DNA from: a virus
IMG/VR virus record: IMGVR_UViG_3300020438_000030
Span: 1-64,000 of that record
DNA: 64,000 nucleotides
Reading direction: 5' to 3' (one strand)
The notes under the pieces are model-generated. The model made no database searches, was not told the DNA's origin, and saw only the letters and a program-made list of their open reading frames with translations. Both the position numbers and the translations under genes were made by a program. Of the stretch, positions 48,090 to 57,676 are shown one piece after another (the first letter of the stretch is position 1; each line of letters starts with the position of its first letter).

Positions 48090-51000
48090 TACGAACTAAA
48101 GAATGAAGTATATTCACTAATATAATCCCTCCCAGCATCACTATAAGAATCTTCTGGTTCATCAAAAAGCGTAAAGTAATTTGACTCTTCTTCATCATCA
48201 TCATCCTCATAACCCCCTGTATCAAATACACTTTCTGAACTTCCCAGTAATCCGCCAACTTGTGACAAAGCTGTAAAAGGATCACTGGAAATTGATTCTA
48301 AGTTAAACCCTGCACCTCCAGGCATTGCTTGTGTAATTAACTCCATATCTCCTCTATCTGCATCAGGCATAAATTCGGCAAAAAATTCGTCTTGTGAACC
48401 TGCATATCCTGCATCACTAAAAATTTGAAATAAAGCAGTTTGCCCCTCCGGGTCTGTAGGATTAGCATCTTCTTCTCTTTCAATATAACTAACACCTATG
48501 CGCTCTTGTGTTGGTGTTAATTTTTTTTCATTTAAATATTTAATAGTTTCTCTTATTTCTTGTGCTGCACCAGTTCTTGTAATATCAATAATATAGTCTT
48601 TAACTTCTTCTAAAGAAGCATCTACTTCCATTCCAAACTGTTCAAGTACTTCTTTCCACTCAGGATTATTTTCAGTAGGATCTATACCTTTTAAAAGATG
48701 ATCTGCAAATTCTTCTGGTGTAGTAAACTCAGAAAAAACAGCGCCATCTAAATCTATTTTTGTTTGATTAACTGCTGGGATAACTGTATCGGCAATATAT
48801 CCTTGAATATCAGCTGCACTAGTAATGTCTTTGGCAGGATCATAAAAAACTTCATTACCTTGTTCGTCTTTTGCTTTTCCATTACCAAGTACATCAAAAT
48901 GTAAACGTGCAAATTGATCTTTATCTGCTAAATTAACACCGTAATAATATGCATAGTCTGCCCAGGTATATCCATTTGGATTACCATCTATAGTTCCTTC
49001 AATAATTGAATCTGCATTAGCATTAGCTGCATCATAATCAGCTTGAACACGTTCAGCTTGCCTTCTATAATCTTCATCTTTTTGGCCTTCAAATCTCTCA
49101 TCAATTGCAGTTGTAGGATCAAAGTAAAATGCGGCATCAAAATATTGTGGGCTTGTGCTTTGAATTTGTTCTAATTTTGCAGATGCATATGCAGAAGCAG
49201 TATTTTTTAATGCTTCCATTGCATCTTGCGTTTGAAAAATGTTTTGTTCATTTTCATCTAAACTATCTAAATAAGATATAAATTCATCCATTGATTTTGA
49301 TTGGTCAAAGCGTGGTTTAATAAAATCATCAATAAATGATTCTCTGAATTGATCTTCAATTGTATAGATTTTAAAAATTTCATTTTCTGTACCTGTTAAT
49401 ATTTCAAGAGCTTCTTCTTTGTTTAAACTAGAATCTAAATCATATTTATTTAACAATGCGCCCCAGGTATCTGGGCTTTTAATTTCTAATGCTCTTTCTT
49501 TACTTACGCCTCTTGGAAGATTATTAGCATCCATCAATTGATTCCAACTATCTGTCCCTGGTTCTCTATTGTTTATTTGGTTTTGAAAACGAGTCCATTG
49601 ATTTTCGTTTAAAATAGGATCTAAATCTTCTACATCTGCTTTTAATTTTCCTGTAATTTCTTCCATATTTTCATAACGGTCAAGCAGTGTTTCATCAAAC
49701 CATTTTTGCCAATTAAAAACACTGCTGTTATTAGATATTCCTGTTACGTTGCTTAAACCTTTTTCTAAAGATTCTGTCATTGAATCTACATTCACACCTG
49801 CCATTGATAGATAACCACCTATGCCACTATCACCTATTAATGAATTTGCAATACTAGAATTTGCACCATAAATTTCATTAAACCCTGGTAGCCCCTTATA
49901 TATATTTAATTCGTTTTCTCGTTTTCTTTCTTGAGCTAATTTGTCTGAAGTTGTTTTTAAAAGATCAAAAGCTAAAGCTTGAAACTTATCTTGTTCTTCT
50001 AAATCCTTTTTACCAAAAACATTAAATATACTGGTTTCTAAAAAACTAACGCCTTCTTTATTGACTATAGGGGTTCGATTTCCATACTCATCTTCTTCAT
50101 ACATAATATTGCCATTTGAATCTAATACAAAAGGCTCATCCCAATCAATAGTAGGGCGACCACTTCCACTGCTTGGTGTTGTTAAACCTAATAAATTATC
50201 TCGATAAACTGTTTGATCCCCCGGATCCATTGAAGTCCAGGTTTCCGAATAGCTATTAGCCTTGTCTGTAGCTTCAGCTTCATTGCCTCTATTATCGTCA
50301 TCTGAAATACCAGAATTTTTAATATCTGTATATGTACCATGAAGAAAAAGTTCTAGACTATTTTCAGGAGTATCTGCAATATAGGGACCAACAACATCTA
50401 AATCAGGTAATGCGTAGTTTCCAGCAGTAACTCCTGTTTGTGCATTTTTCCAGTTTTCTAATGCAGTTCGTCCATGTGTCGTTTCCGTGCGGTAATATTG
50501 AGAATCAAAACCTTTACCACCTAGATCAAGACTAGGAGGTTGTGCATAATCTCCAGGGGCTTTTTTAGTTATATTATTATTTAAATAATATGCATCAAAA
50601 GTATTAATATCTCCTTCTCTATTTCCTTGATCATCAACTCTTATTATGTCTTCTGTATATTTATCAGGTAAAGAAGCAATGGCACCTTCAATTAACTTTT
50701 TATAATCTCCGGCTTCTGCGTTATTAAAATCGTTAGCAATACCATCAAATGTTTCTTGTAATCCTGTTCCAACTAAATTTTTGTCATATGTTATTTTGCC
50801 ATTTTCATTAACAGAAAACTTAGATCCAGGTAAAATTCTTGATTCATTTTTGCCATAGTAATCCCAGTGAAATTGTCCATAATTATTTGCAGTCTCATTA
50901 GCTTCACTTTGAGTTACAAAATCTTCACCATCTGTACTTAATGTAGTTATATAACTTCTTACATTACCGTCTGTCCCTGTCATTTCAAGGGTACTATATA

Positions 51001-51559
51001 CTTTAAAATTTCTATCTGGATTATTTCCAGGGGGGAATCCAGGGCTTCCTATTTCATCAAAACCACCTTCTCCATTGTGCCATTCAAAGGCCATGCGGCG
51101 TTTAGCTGCATGTTCTAATAAATCCTCTTTTCGTGTTTCATTTTCAACACTACTCCAAAGTTCTAGAGCTTTCTCTGCGCTTGGAAGCTTTTGCTGTGTA
51201 TCTGTAGATGTTCCTGTTGCGTTTGATTTAAAGATTTGATCTTTAATAGATTCAGCAAGCCATTTTCCTTCGTCTGTATTTTGATCAATAAAAGTTTCAT
51301 TTCTGAAGCCATCATCTGTAAGTACAGATACTGTCTTAAGTCCTTTATTTACATACTCAAGATATTCATTTCGTCGTGTTTCACCAATACCTCCCCATAC
51401 TCCTTTAGTTCCATCCCCCTCAAGAAAAGGTTTATGAGCATCATAATATGTGTTCCATCCTCTTATTTTTGCTTTTTTATCAGTAACAGTATCTGCTAAT
51501 CCCTCTGGTAAACCCTCTTCTCTTCCAACATATTGACCATATTCATTAAGTGATTTCAT
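48089..51559 (-). CDS. Very large hypothetical virion-region protein, 1156 aa
   Basis: The largest protein of the window. Acidic, Asp/Asn/Glu-rich and low in membrane segments. No catalytic motif was found. The C-terminus is acidic (DDDDEEESNYFTLFDEPEDS). Its size and location among structural genes suggest an internal, tail or ejection protein. It is coupled to the HNH gene upstream (TAATG) and the basic protein downstream. Confidence 0.55.
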   Translation of the reverse strand: MKSLNEYGQYVGREEGLPEGLADTVTDKKAKIRGWNTYYDAHKPFLEGDGTKGVWGGIGETRRNEYLEYVNKGLKTVSVLTDDGFRNETFIDQNTDEGKWLAESIKDQIFKSNATGTSTDTQQKLPSAEKALELWSSVENETRKEDLLEHAAKRRMAFEWHNGEGGFDEIGSPGFPPGNNPDRNFKVYSTLEMTGTDGNVRSYITTLSTDGEDFVTQSEANETANNYGQFHWDYYGKNESRILPGSKFSVNENGKITYDKNLVGTGLQETFDGIANDFNNAEAGDYKKLIEGAIASLPDKYTEDIIRVDDQGNREGDINTFDAYYLNNNITKKAPGDYAQPPSLDLGGKGFDSQYYRTETTHGRTALENWKNAQTGVTAGNYALPDLDVVGPYIADTPENSLELFLHGTYTDIKNSGISDDDNRGNEAEATDKANSYSETWTSMDPGDQTVYRDNLLGLTTPSSGSGRPTIDWDEPFVLDSNGNIMYEEDEYGNRTPIVNKEGVSFLETSIFNVFGKKDLEEQDKFQALAFDLLKTTSDKLAQERKRENELNIYKGLPGFNEIYGANSSIANSLIGDSGIGGYLSMAGVNVDSMTESLEKGLSNVTGISNNSSVFNWQKWFDETLLDRYENMEEITGKLKADVEDLDPILNENQWTRFQNQINNREPGTDSWNQLMDANNLPRGVSKERALEIKSPDTWGALLNKYDLDSSLNKEEALEILTGTENEIFKIYTIEDQFRESFIDDFIKPRFDQSKSMDEFISYLDSLDENEQNIFQTQDAMEALKNTASAYASAKLEQIQSTSPQYFDAAFYFDPTTAIDERFEGQKDEDYRRQAERVQADYDAANANADSIIEGTIDGNPNGYTWADYAYYYGVNLADKDQFARLHFDVLGNGKAKDEQGNEVFYDPAKDITSAADIQGYIADTVIPAVNQTKIDLDGAVFSEFTTPEEFADHLLKGIDPTENNPEWKEVLEQFGMEVDASLEEVKDYIIDITRTGAAQEIRETIKYLNEKKLTPTQERIGVSYIEREEDANPTDPEGQTALFQIFSDAGYAGSQDEFFAEFMPDADRGDMELITQAMPGGAGFNLESISSDPFTALSQVGGLLGSSESVFDTGGYEDDDDEEESNYFTLFDEPEDSYSDAGRDYISEYTSFFSS

Positions 51560-51918
51560 TATGCAGTTGCCTTATTATTCATATAAGTATCCACTAATTC
51601 TAAAGTATTCGATTTGATCCAGTTAATGATTGCTGTAAATTTATTTTCATTAAAAAAATTTTGTTTTCTATACCAACTTTCCATTGGTTCGCTTCCTTTA
51701 TCTGCATTACATCTAGTACAAGCAGGCACTAAGTTGTGTCTATTACTACATCCTGATTTATATTTAGGAACAATATGATCTAAAGATGTTGCTTTTGTGC
51801 CACAATAAGCGCATTTATGTTCCCAATCTTTGTATATTTCTTCTCTAAATCTTTTTTTGGCTAATCGTGGTGTCAGTTCAACGAGGAGGGCGAGGGGTTC
51901 GTGCTCCGTTCTGAACAT
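51559..51918 (-). CDS. HNH endonuclease, 119 aa
   Basis: HNH core: CAYCGTKATSLDHIVPKYKS, then NRHNLVPACTRCNADKGSEP. Two CxxC pairs bind zinc; the DHI histidine and N/N..P..R residues are in the catalytic positions. Free-standing phage HNH nucleases help packaging or act as homing elements. Coupled with the 1156-residue gene (1-base overlap), which argues for a resident rather than a recently inserted gene. Confidence 0.88.
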   Translation of the reverse strand: MFRTEHEPLALLVELTPRLAKKRFREEIYKDWEHKCAYCGTKATSLDHIVPKYKSGCSNRHNLVPACTRCNADKGSEPMESWYRKQNFFNENKFTAIINWIKSNTLELVDTYMNNKATA

Positions 51919-52047
51919 GTTTTGTTAGCCGTTATGTTATTTTAAGTGAACTAAACTTCATAAAAAATAACCCACCTTAAATTAAAGTAAATATGGTTGA
52001 CGTTTTGTGTATTGAACTTAATCTGTGTATGAAGTTTCTGCACAATC

Positions 52048-52302
52048 ATGCAAAACAAAGTCTGGTTTTCTGTCAAGGAAACCCTGGAAGAGCTACAGAT
52101 TGACCGTAAGCAGCTTTTTTGTATGCGTGATGATGGGACCTGTAAACTTGGCACACATTATGCCGCATTCCCCGAGACTAGGTCAAGAGATAACTACCGC
52201 TGGAACGTTCCCAAAATGAAAAAAATTCTAAAGGAACAAGCTACGCAGGGCACAGAAGTAATTTCTGTTTCTTTTGGAAACTCCTTGGTTGAGGCCGCTT
52301 AG
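52048..52302 (+). CDS. Excisionase-like DNA-binding protein, 84 aa
   Basis: VWFSVKETLEELQIDRKQLF, then RDDGTCKLGTHYAAFPETRS and RDNYRWNVPKMKKI form a winged-helix pattern of small cyanophage DNA-binding proteins. TTGACG at 51997-52002 upstream is a possible -35 box, but no good -10 follows. Its 3' end overlaps the convergent integrase-like gene by 62 bases. Confidence 0.6.
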   Translation: MQNKVWFSVKETLEELQIDRKQLFCMRDDGTCKLGTHYAAFPETRSRDNYRWNVPKMKKILKEQATQGTEVISVSFGNSLVEAA

Positions 52303-52678
52303 ACGGCGTGTAATAAATTTTACGTACTTTGTGAGCTAGGAGGACATCATCAATCCTTGACACCAGACCTGTGTCTTGCGCTACGGCTAGTGTTTGAGAA
52401 AGAGACTCCCAACAGCTCTTTATTTTAGAGGGCTGTTTTTCTTTGAGTTGAAACAAGAAAACCCACTGAGGATGGAGTGGGTGTAAAGGTCGTTTTTTGT
52501 TTTCAAGGCTAATACTATTGTCTTTATTCCAGACAAAGTGTTTTAGCTCGTTTGGATCTTTGCCATATACAGCAATCATTCCATATAACCAAGCAAGCTT
52601 TTCAAATCCAGGCTTGGATGATAAGGAAAAAAATTCATCTAAAATTTCTTGATCGCGAGGCACGCTACGAAGATTCAT
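52241..52678 (-). CDS. Integrase-like conserved protein, probably degenerate, 145 aa
   Basis: LAWLYGMIAVYGKDPNELKH, then LENKKRPLHPLHPQWVFLFQ recalls the segment around the first catalytic Arg of cyanobacterial tyrosine recombinases (MATYGLRPHE..., TKTG.R.V.PL.P.W). Here Arg of GLRP is replaced (GKDP), and no clear HxxR or Tyr follows before the short C-terminus. Probably an inactive derivative that may still bind DNA. Recognition is tentative. Confidence 0.5.
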   Translation of the reverse strand: MNLRSVPRDQEILDEFFSLSSKPGFEKLAWLYGMIAVYGKDPNELKHFVWNKDNSISLENKKRPLHPLHPQWVFLFQLKEKQPSKIKSCWESLSQTLAVAQDTGLVSRIDDVLLAHKVRKIYYTPSKRPQPRSFQKKQKLLLCPA

Positions 52679-52798
52679 GGCTCATGTCGCTAGTGATCTA
52701 ACTATACCCATAGGGCTTATTCTGTTGTGAGTAAAAACTGTCATCTCAAGAAACCTTCGGGAAACTTGATGTAAGTATTCTATATTATTAAGATTTAC

Positions 52799-54451
52799 TT
52801 ATGACTGACCATCTGCGTTCGGTTTTTGGCCAGAGGCTGGAATGTACGCTACCCCGTTTTTATCTCGCATAATGAACTGCTGTAGCTCAATAAACTCTGA
52901 AGGAAAGTTAAAAAGCTTTTGCAGCATAGGTATCATTACTGGGGATTGACAATTAAAAGGAGGAATGTCCATGTGACTAACTCCATAGTTAATAAACTCA
53001 CTTAATGATTTAGTTTGTTCTGTTGCTGTCTTATCAATCAAAGCACTTTCCCATTCAGACATTAAACCAGCATCAATAGGAAAGTCAGAAGGTTCAACAG
53101 GAAATTCTCCCGCTATATATTTCATTGCATAAATATGTTTGCAATAACGATATTGATCTAAAACATATGTCCAATCATCTGTAATTTGCGTAATTGTTAA
53201 TCCACTTTGTTTGTAATCTCCATACTTAGGCATACCTTCTGCTACCTGTGTTAAAGAAGGATTGTCTCCAAAACCACGACGATACACTTTACCAAAATCA
53301 TTATATTGTCCAGGAGAATCCCTATATAAAGCTTTGGGATCTCTTACATCTTTTGTTTCTCCGCTTGTACCTACACCTACCAATTGGAAACCACTTGGAG
53401 CAACAATAGTCAGTGTTCTATTTTGTACTATTTTTTGATTAACCTCCGTCATCATTGCATTTGATAACTGTCCTAATTCAAAAACTTCTTCAATACGTCC
53501 AGGTTTTATGCTTGAAACGTTTGCTCTGGGGAATAAAGGTTTCTTTCTTACTCCTAAATTAGATAGATAAGCATAATCTCTACGTGTAAAATCTTGACAA
53601 GAACAACAATATCTAGCTCCTGTTTGAAAAAAGCGTCCTGTATGTGGAGGGACTCTTGATGGAGTGGCAAGGATTCCATCAATTGTTCCTTGTACAGAAC
53701 CTAATTTTTCTAATTTTAAAATGCCTTGGAACTGGTCTACACCAGCCAATACAGCTTGAACAAAACCAAAACGACGGTTTGTTGCGGGATCTCTACTATC
53801 AAGACCAATAGCTTCTCCTGAAGTTGTAATAATTTTGTCTTCAATTATGTCTCCAACAATAGGTTTTAATGTTTGATTTGTTCCAGAAAAAGTTACAAAC
53901 AACGGTGGTGGTACAGGATTAACAGTATTAAATATGCCACTTAATTGAATGTACCAATAACTTTCATTGTCTTGTGGTACACCTAGATATAAAGTATTCT
54001 TGTTTACTTCTCCTGAGATTGCTAGTAATGTTCCTGATGTATCCTTTAGACGGTCAAAACGTAAATTACCTGGTTCAATCTTTCCCGCCCAGTGGATACC
54101 TAACTCTTTATTTTTTGTTGGAAATCCTCTAAACACTCCTGACATTAAAGGTTCTCTTGCACCTATTTGATTAACTGCTCCTGTGGTAGTAGGAATAATA
54201 TATTCAAAAGGATATTCGTAGGCAGTATTTGTTAAGTTTGCAGAACCTAGTTCCCAGCCTCTACGCCATCTTGACCAGGTAGCTTCTCGTTCAACTGTAT
54301 ATAAAGAGTTGGGTATTGAACCACCAAACACTCCTTCAACTGGTTCTACTTTATATTTTTTAACTTCAGGGGTACTTCCACTAAAAACTGATCCTTGGAA
54401 GCGTCCAAATGAACTACCTCCTCCAAAAGAGTTTTTATTCTTTTTTGCCAT
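52799..54451 (-). CDS. Virion-region protein with split SWIM-like zinc motif, 550 aa
   Basis: Beta-rich protein with an N-terminal Gly-rich tail. Cys283 and Cys285 (YCCSCQDF) pair in pattern with Cys437 and His439 (YCKHIYAMK), giving CxC...CxH as in SWIM fingers but with about 150 residues between. It is placed with structural genes, so a tail or adhesion-associated function is likely; a DNA-contact role is also possible. Confidence 0.6.
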   Translation of the reverse strand: MAKKNKNSFGGGSSFGRFQGSVFSGSTPEVKKYKVEPVEGVFGGSIPNSLYTVEREATWSRWRRGWELGSANLTNTAYEYPFEYIIPTTTGAVNQIGAREPLMSGVFRGFPTKNKELGIHWAGKIEPGNLRFDRLKDTSGTLLAISGEVNKNTLYLGVPQDNESYWYIQLSGIFNTVNPVPPPLFVTFSGTNQTLKPIVGDIIEDKIITTSGEAIGLDSRDPATNRRFGFVQAVLAGVDQFQGILKLEKLGSVQGTIDGILATPSRVPPHTGRFFQTGARYCCSCQDFTRRDYAYLSNLGVRKKPLFPRANVSSIKPGRIEEVFELGQLSNAMMTEVNQKIVQNRTLTIVAPSGFQLVGVGTSGETKDVRDPKALYRDSPGQYNDFGKVYRRGFGDNPSLTQVAEGMPKYGDYKQSGLTITQITDDWTYVLDQYRYCKHIYAMKYIAGEFPVEPSDFPIDAGLMSEWESALIDKTATEQTKSLSEFINYGVSHMDIPPFNCQSPVMIPMLQKLFNFPSEFIELQQFIMRDKNGVAYIPASGQKPNADGQS

Positions 54452-54454
54452 GAA

Positions 54455-55249
54455 TCAATAGAAACCACCTTGAGCTACAACATGTACTCCAGGAATATAA
54501 CCAGAAGCTGTGTTATAAACTCCTCGTTGAAGTACACCTACATAAAGACGATCTCCACGCTGTAGATAAATACCGCGATTTTTTAATGGTGTTTTTGGTC
54601 CTAATCCACCAGTATTTCCTTGTTGTGGTACAGGTGAAGCTAATTCTGGCATTACATCTGAACAGTCAACAAAACCAGAATTAGTAGGGACTGTTTTGCT
54701 AAACACAGGAATGTAGTCTCCATCTCCTGGAATGGGAACAGTAGTTCCACGAGTATGGTAAACAACAAAAGTAACAGCTGGAAGAGTGGTAGAACTTAAA
54801 GAATTAAAAGTAAATCCAGAAGCTGTAGGGCTTGCTACGCCTGAAAAATGAATAGAAGTATTAACAACATTTAATGCTGTAGTACCTGTATAGGTGTAAT
54901 ATCCCTGTCCACTTTCTGCAGGCGTTCCTAAAACACCTGTATTTTCTACATAAACAATTTGTCCTTTTGTTAGTCCAATAAAAGTTCCTGAAGTATCTGA
55001 ATTGATAGTGTAATCAGCATGCACTGCATCCGATGTATCATCACGCAGAATTGTAATTGAATCAACAACACCACCACTATTATTATCAGAACTTAAGGTG
55101 GCATCCATATCAACCAGTAGTCCGGGGCTTTGTCCCCCTTGGACATTAAGGTCTGTATTATTGCCAACAACTTGATTTGTTAATCTGGTCCTTGCTAACA
55201 AAGGACGATCAACAAACATAGGCTGCTTATTAGTATTAGTGGCTGTCAT
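54455..55249 (-). CDS. Putative virion structural protein, 264 aa
   Basis: Beta-rich, Thr/Gly/Ser-rich protein (TSGTFIGLTKGQIVYVENTG, HFSGVASPTASGFTF). It starts 3 bases after the next upstream structural genes' spacer and lies 3 bases from the 550-residue protein. Composition suits a capsid decoration or tail protein; no family identified. Confidence 0.6.
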   Translation of the reverse strand: MTATNTNKQPMFVDRPLLARTRLTNQVVGNNTDLNVQGGQSPGLLVDMDATLSSDNNSGGVVDSITILRDDTSDAVHADYTINSDTSGTFIGLTKGQIVYVENTGVLGTPAESGQGYYTYTGTTALNVVNTSIHFSGVASPTASGFTFNSLSSTTLPAVTFVVYHTRGTTVPIPGDGDYIPVFSKTVPTNSGFVDCSDVMPELASPVPQQGNTGGLGPKTPLKNRGIYLQRGDRLYVGVLQRGVYNTASGYIPGVHVVAQGGFY

Positions 55250-55289
55250 TTACAATGCTGTCTTATCTATCTATTTTATCTTACTATTA

Positions 55290-56027
55290 TTAAAACCCGC
55301 TAAAGCCTTGATATTGTTTAACTAAATTATCAGCTAATTGGTTTCCTTGTCTTTGAATAGCTCCCAACATTTGCTGAAAAGGGTTGCCAGTAGTACCAAC
55401 AGGATTACGACCTCCATATAATTGCCCTAGCATAAAACGTTCAAAAGGATCTTTTTCTTTTTTCTTTTTTTCTTCTTTTTCTACTGTGTAGTAATTATTA
55501 ATTTGAACTGTAGGATCTTGTATACCTGCTTGATATGTAGAAATAGCATCAGGGTCTCCTCCTAATAAAGCAGCTCCTTTTGCTTGTACTTCTTGTGAAA
55601 CAGGATCAAAATAAAAATTTCCTCTATCTTCAAACATAACGTCTCCTGGACGTTTGTTTTTTAAAAGAGCTTGACCTCTAAATGAAGTTGCTCCTCCTGT
55701 CTTTTGAAATGCTCCTCCAACTAAAGCAGGGTTTTCAGCAATAGAAACTAAACGATCATAATCTCTTTTTGATAGTCCTCTTAAATTTTCTTTTGCTAAT
55801 TGTTCTGAAGAATAATATTGATTAGCTTCATACTGTCCAGGGGCAGAAACTACTCCCATCATGTTATTTGAAAAAGAAGGAGACAATTTTCTTGCAACTA
55901 AATTAGATGCAACACCTGCAATATCTCCACCGCCTCCGCCAAGAAAAGCTTCTCCTGCAATAGTATTTAAATACGCAGCTCTTTGTGCAGGAGTAAAACC
56001 TAAAAGCTGACTTACTGTCTGTGCCAT
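55290..56027 (-). CDS. Putative virion-associated cell-wall hydrolase (SleB-like), 245 aa
   Basis: AAYLNTIAGEAFLGGGGGDI, then GVASNLVARKLSPSFSNNMM, SAPGQYEANQYYSS, LSKRDYDRLVSIAENPALV and FYFDP follow the order seen in SleB/Hydrolase_2 cell-wall hydrolases (GEA with catalytic Glu, AVA.VV.NR, QF, G). Location in the structural operon suggests a lysin carried in the virion for DNA entry. The match is by pattern only. Confidence 0.55.
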   Translation of the reverse strand: MAQTVSQLLGFTPAQRAAYLNTIAGEAFLGGGGGDIAGVASNLVARKLSPSFSNNMMGVVSAPGQYEANQYYSSEQLAKENLRGLSKRDYDRLVSIAENPALVGGAFQKTGGATSFRGQALLKNKRPGDVMFEDRGNFYFDPVSQEVQAKGAALLGGDPDAISTYQAGIQDPTVQINNYYTVEKEEKKKKEKDPFERFMLGQLYGGRNPVGTTGNPFQQMLGAIQRQGNQLADNLVKQYQGFSGF

Positions 56028-57130
56028 TATTTCTTTCCTGCTTGTTGTTGCATAAATAGTTTCATAAATTCTTGTGCTTGTAATTCCTGCGCTCTTGCTG
56101 CAGCAGCTTGTTGTCCTTCTAAACGATTAGCTTCAATAACTTCATTACGTGCATCTTTATCTGTCATGGTGTAGGGCATTTGTATCCCACCCTCTTTAAT
56201 ATAAGCTTCTAATGTTTCAGGATAACCTTCAGGAAAAACAGCTGTAGGTTGGTTACTTAAAGTGGGATTAAAAGGTCTATCAGTTTTCATAGGCACTTGA
56301 AAGTCACTATATAAATGAGGATTGTGTGCCTTATGTATGGCAAGACCTAAATCACGAACTTGATTGCGTTCTGCTTGTGTTGTTGCTGCACGACGACCTT
56401 GATCGTACAGTGCCATTTGATGCTGGAACGGTGTATTGTCTACAGACTGTTCAGCGGAAGCAGGAAGATCTTGATTGGGATTAATAGGAGGAACAATAGT
56501 AGAAGCTTGTTTGTAAACAGAAGATTGATCAAAATTAGGATCAAAACGAATTCCTCCACCCTCTGATTTAGGCACTACTACAAAACCACCTTTGCCTGTA
56601 CGTGGTTGTGGTACTGGTCCTACAACATCTTGTCCAGGTACAAATTGTGGTTTGCCGTCAACTACTTTAAAAGTACCAGGTTTTCTTCCGTATACAGTAT
56701 CGTCTTTAAAAGTTTCTGGATATAAAGCATCAAAAGCTTGCCCTGCTCCATAAGAACCAGCTCCATATGCTGCCATACCTACGTAAGGAGCTGCTGGCGC
56801 TGCAGGAGTTAATGCAGTAGCAGAAGATGCTCCTGCAGCAGACAAACTTCCTGCTCCCATTTCAACTAAAGTTTTCAGTGCTTGTCTACGAGGATCTCTT
56901 CCTGTTCTTGCTGCATCATAAACTTCCATTCCTCCGAGTCCTAAATTTATTAGTGGACCACCATATCTACCTAAAGTTTGTCCTCCTTGTCTTAATATTG
57001 TTTTACCACCCTGTTGCGCTACTTGCTTAGGTGCAGAACGAGTAATAATATTTGCTGGATTGGCACCACCATAACGTTCCATACCAAAGCCCATAGGATT
57101 ATAAGGAACGTTGTCAAAGTAAGAAGCCAT
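56027..57130 (-). CDS. Putative internal virion/ejection protein, 367 aa
   Basis: Ala/Gly/Gln-rich protein. A hydrophobic Ala/Gly stretch (about 85-130) includes MGAGSLSAAGASSATALTPA, and the C-terminal coiled coil (RLEGQQAAAARAQELQAQEF) is typical of ejection or internal core proteins. The stop overlaps the next ATG (1 base). Confidence 0.55.
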   Translation of the reverse strand: MASYFDNVPYNPMGFGMERYGGANPANIITRSAPKQVAQQGGKTILRQGGQTLGRYGGPLINLGLGGMEVYDAARTGRDPRRQALKTLVEMGAGSLSAAGASSATALTPAAPAAPYVGMAAYGAGSYGAGQAFDALYPETFKDDTVYGRKPGTFKVVDGKPQFVPGQDVVGPVPQPRTGKGGFVVVPKSEGGGIRFDPNFDQSSVYKQASTIVPPINPNQDLPASAEQSVDNTPFQHQMALYDQGRRAATTQAERNQVRDLGLAIHKAHNPHLYSDFQVPMKTDRPFNPTLSNQPTAVFPEGYPETLEAYIKEGGIQMPYTMTDKDARNEVIEANRLEGQQAAAARAQELQAQEFMKLFMQQQAGKK

Positions 57131-57132
57131 GA

Positions 57133-57612
57133 TTATCTCGTTGTAGCGTGAAGGTAAACGTTTGCGCCGATTGCAGTATCAGCTGGACCAGGTAATGCCT
57201 GGATAAATTCAGCACCTGATCGCTCATAGCGATACCGGGCTTGCATTGGATCTTTATAGTTAGGTACATAAAGAATCTGAGCAAGACGATTGGTCTCATA
57301 CATGTAGACCTCGTCCCATAGCTTCAAGGCTTCTTTAATACTGCTTGAACGAATCGTACGATCAACGTCACCTATGATCCCTTCAACTCTTGTACTAGGT
57401 ACTTGGAATGTATCCTCAAACGAAGCGAGTTGAGTTTTCTTTTCAGCTGCATCACAGCGGCCAATCTGAAGAATAATCTTGTCATGAAACACTGCATCTG
57501 GTACAGAGTTTAAAGATTCTTCTAGACGTGCATAGTCACCAGCAGGAACACTAACAACGTAGTATCCTAAATGATATCTAGTACGACTTTTATTAAAATC
57601 AGATAATTGCAC
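57133..57612 (-). CDS. Putative head-tail connector or structural protein, 159 aa (GTG start)
   Basis: GTG start. Alpha/beta protein (RYHLGYYVVSVPAGDYARLE, then FQVPSTRVEGIIGDVDRTIR, LWDEVYMYETNRLAQILYVP). It starts just after the region holding the upstream terminator. No family recognised; the operon suggests a head or neck component. Confidence 0.55.
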   Translation of the reverse strand: MQLSDFNKSRTRYHLGYYVVSVPAGDYARLEESLNSVPDAVFHDKIILQIGRCDAAEKKTQLASFEDTFQVPSTRVEGIIGDVDRTIRSSSIKEALKLWDEVYMYETNRLAQILYVPNYKDPMQARYRYERSGAEFIQALPGPADTAIGANVYLHATTR

Positions 57613-57650
57613 TGTAAGCCGCCTGTGTTTTTTTATTATACTTTGCGTTA

Positions 57651-57674
57651 ATAAAAAAAGCCCCGAAGGGCTTT
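57651..57674 (-). terminator. Rho-independent terminator
   Basis: AAAGCCC (57657-57663) pairs with GGGCTTT (57668-57674) around loop CGAA. On the minus strand the stem is followed by a T run (57651-57658). It terminates the 57677 gene before the next structural gene. Confidence 0.85.
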
Positions 57675-57676
57675 AT

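Noticed and set aside
48073-48285. Minus-strand ORF of 70 residues
   Set aside because: It is inside the 1156-residue gene in another frame and has no protein-like composition.
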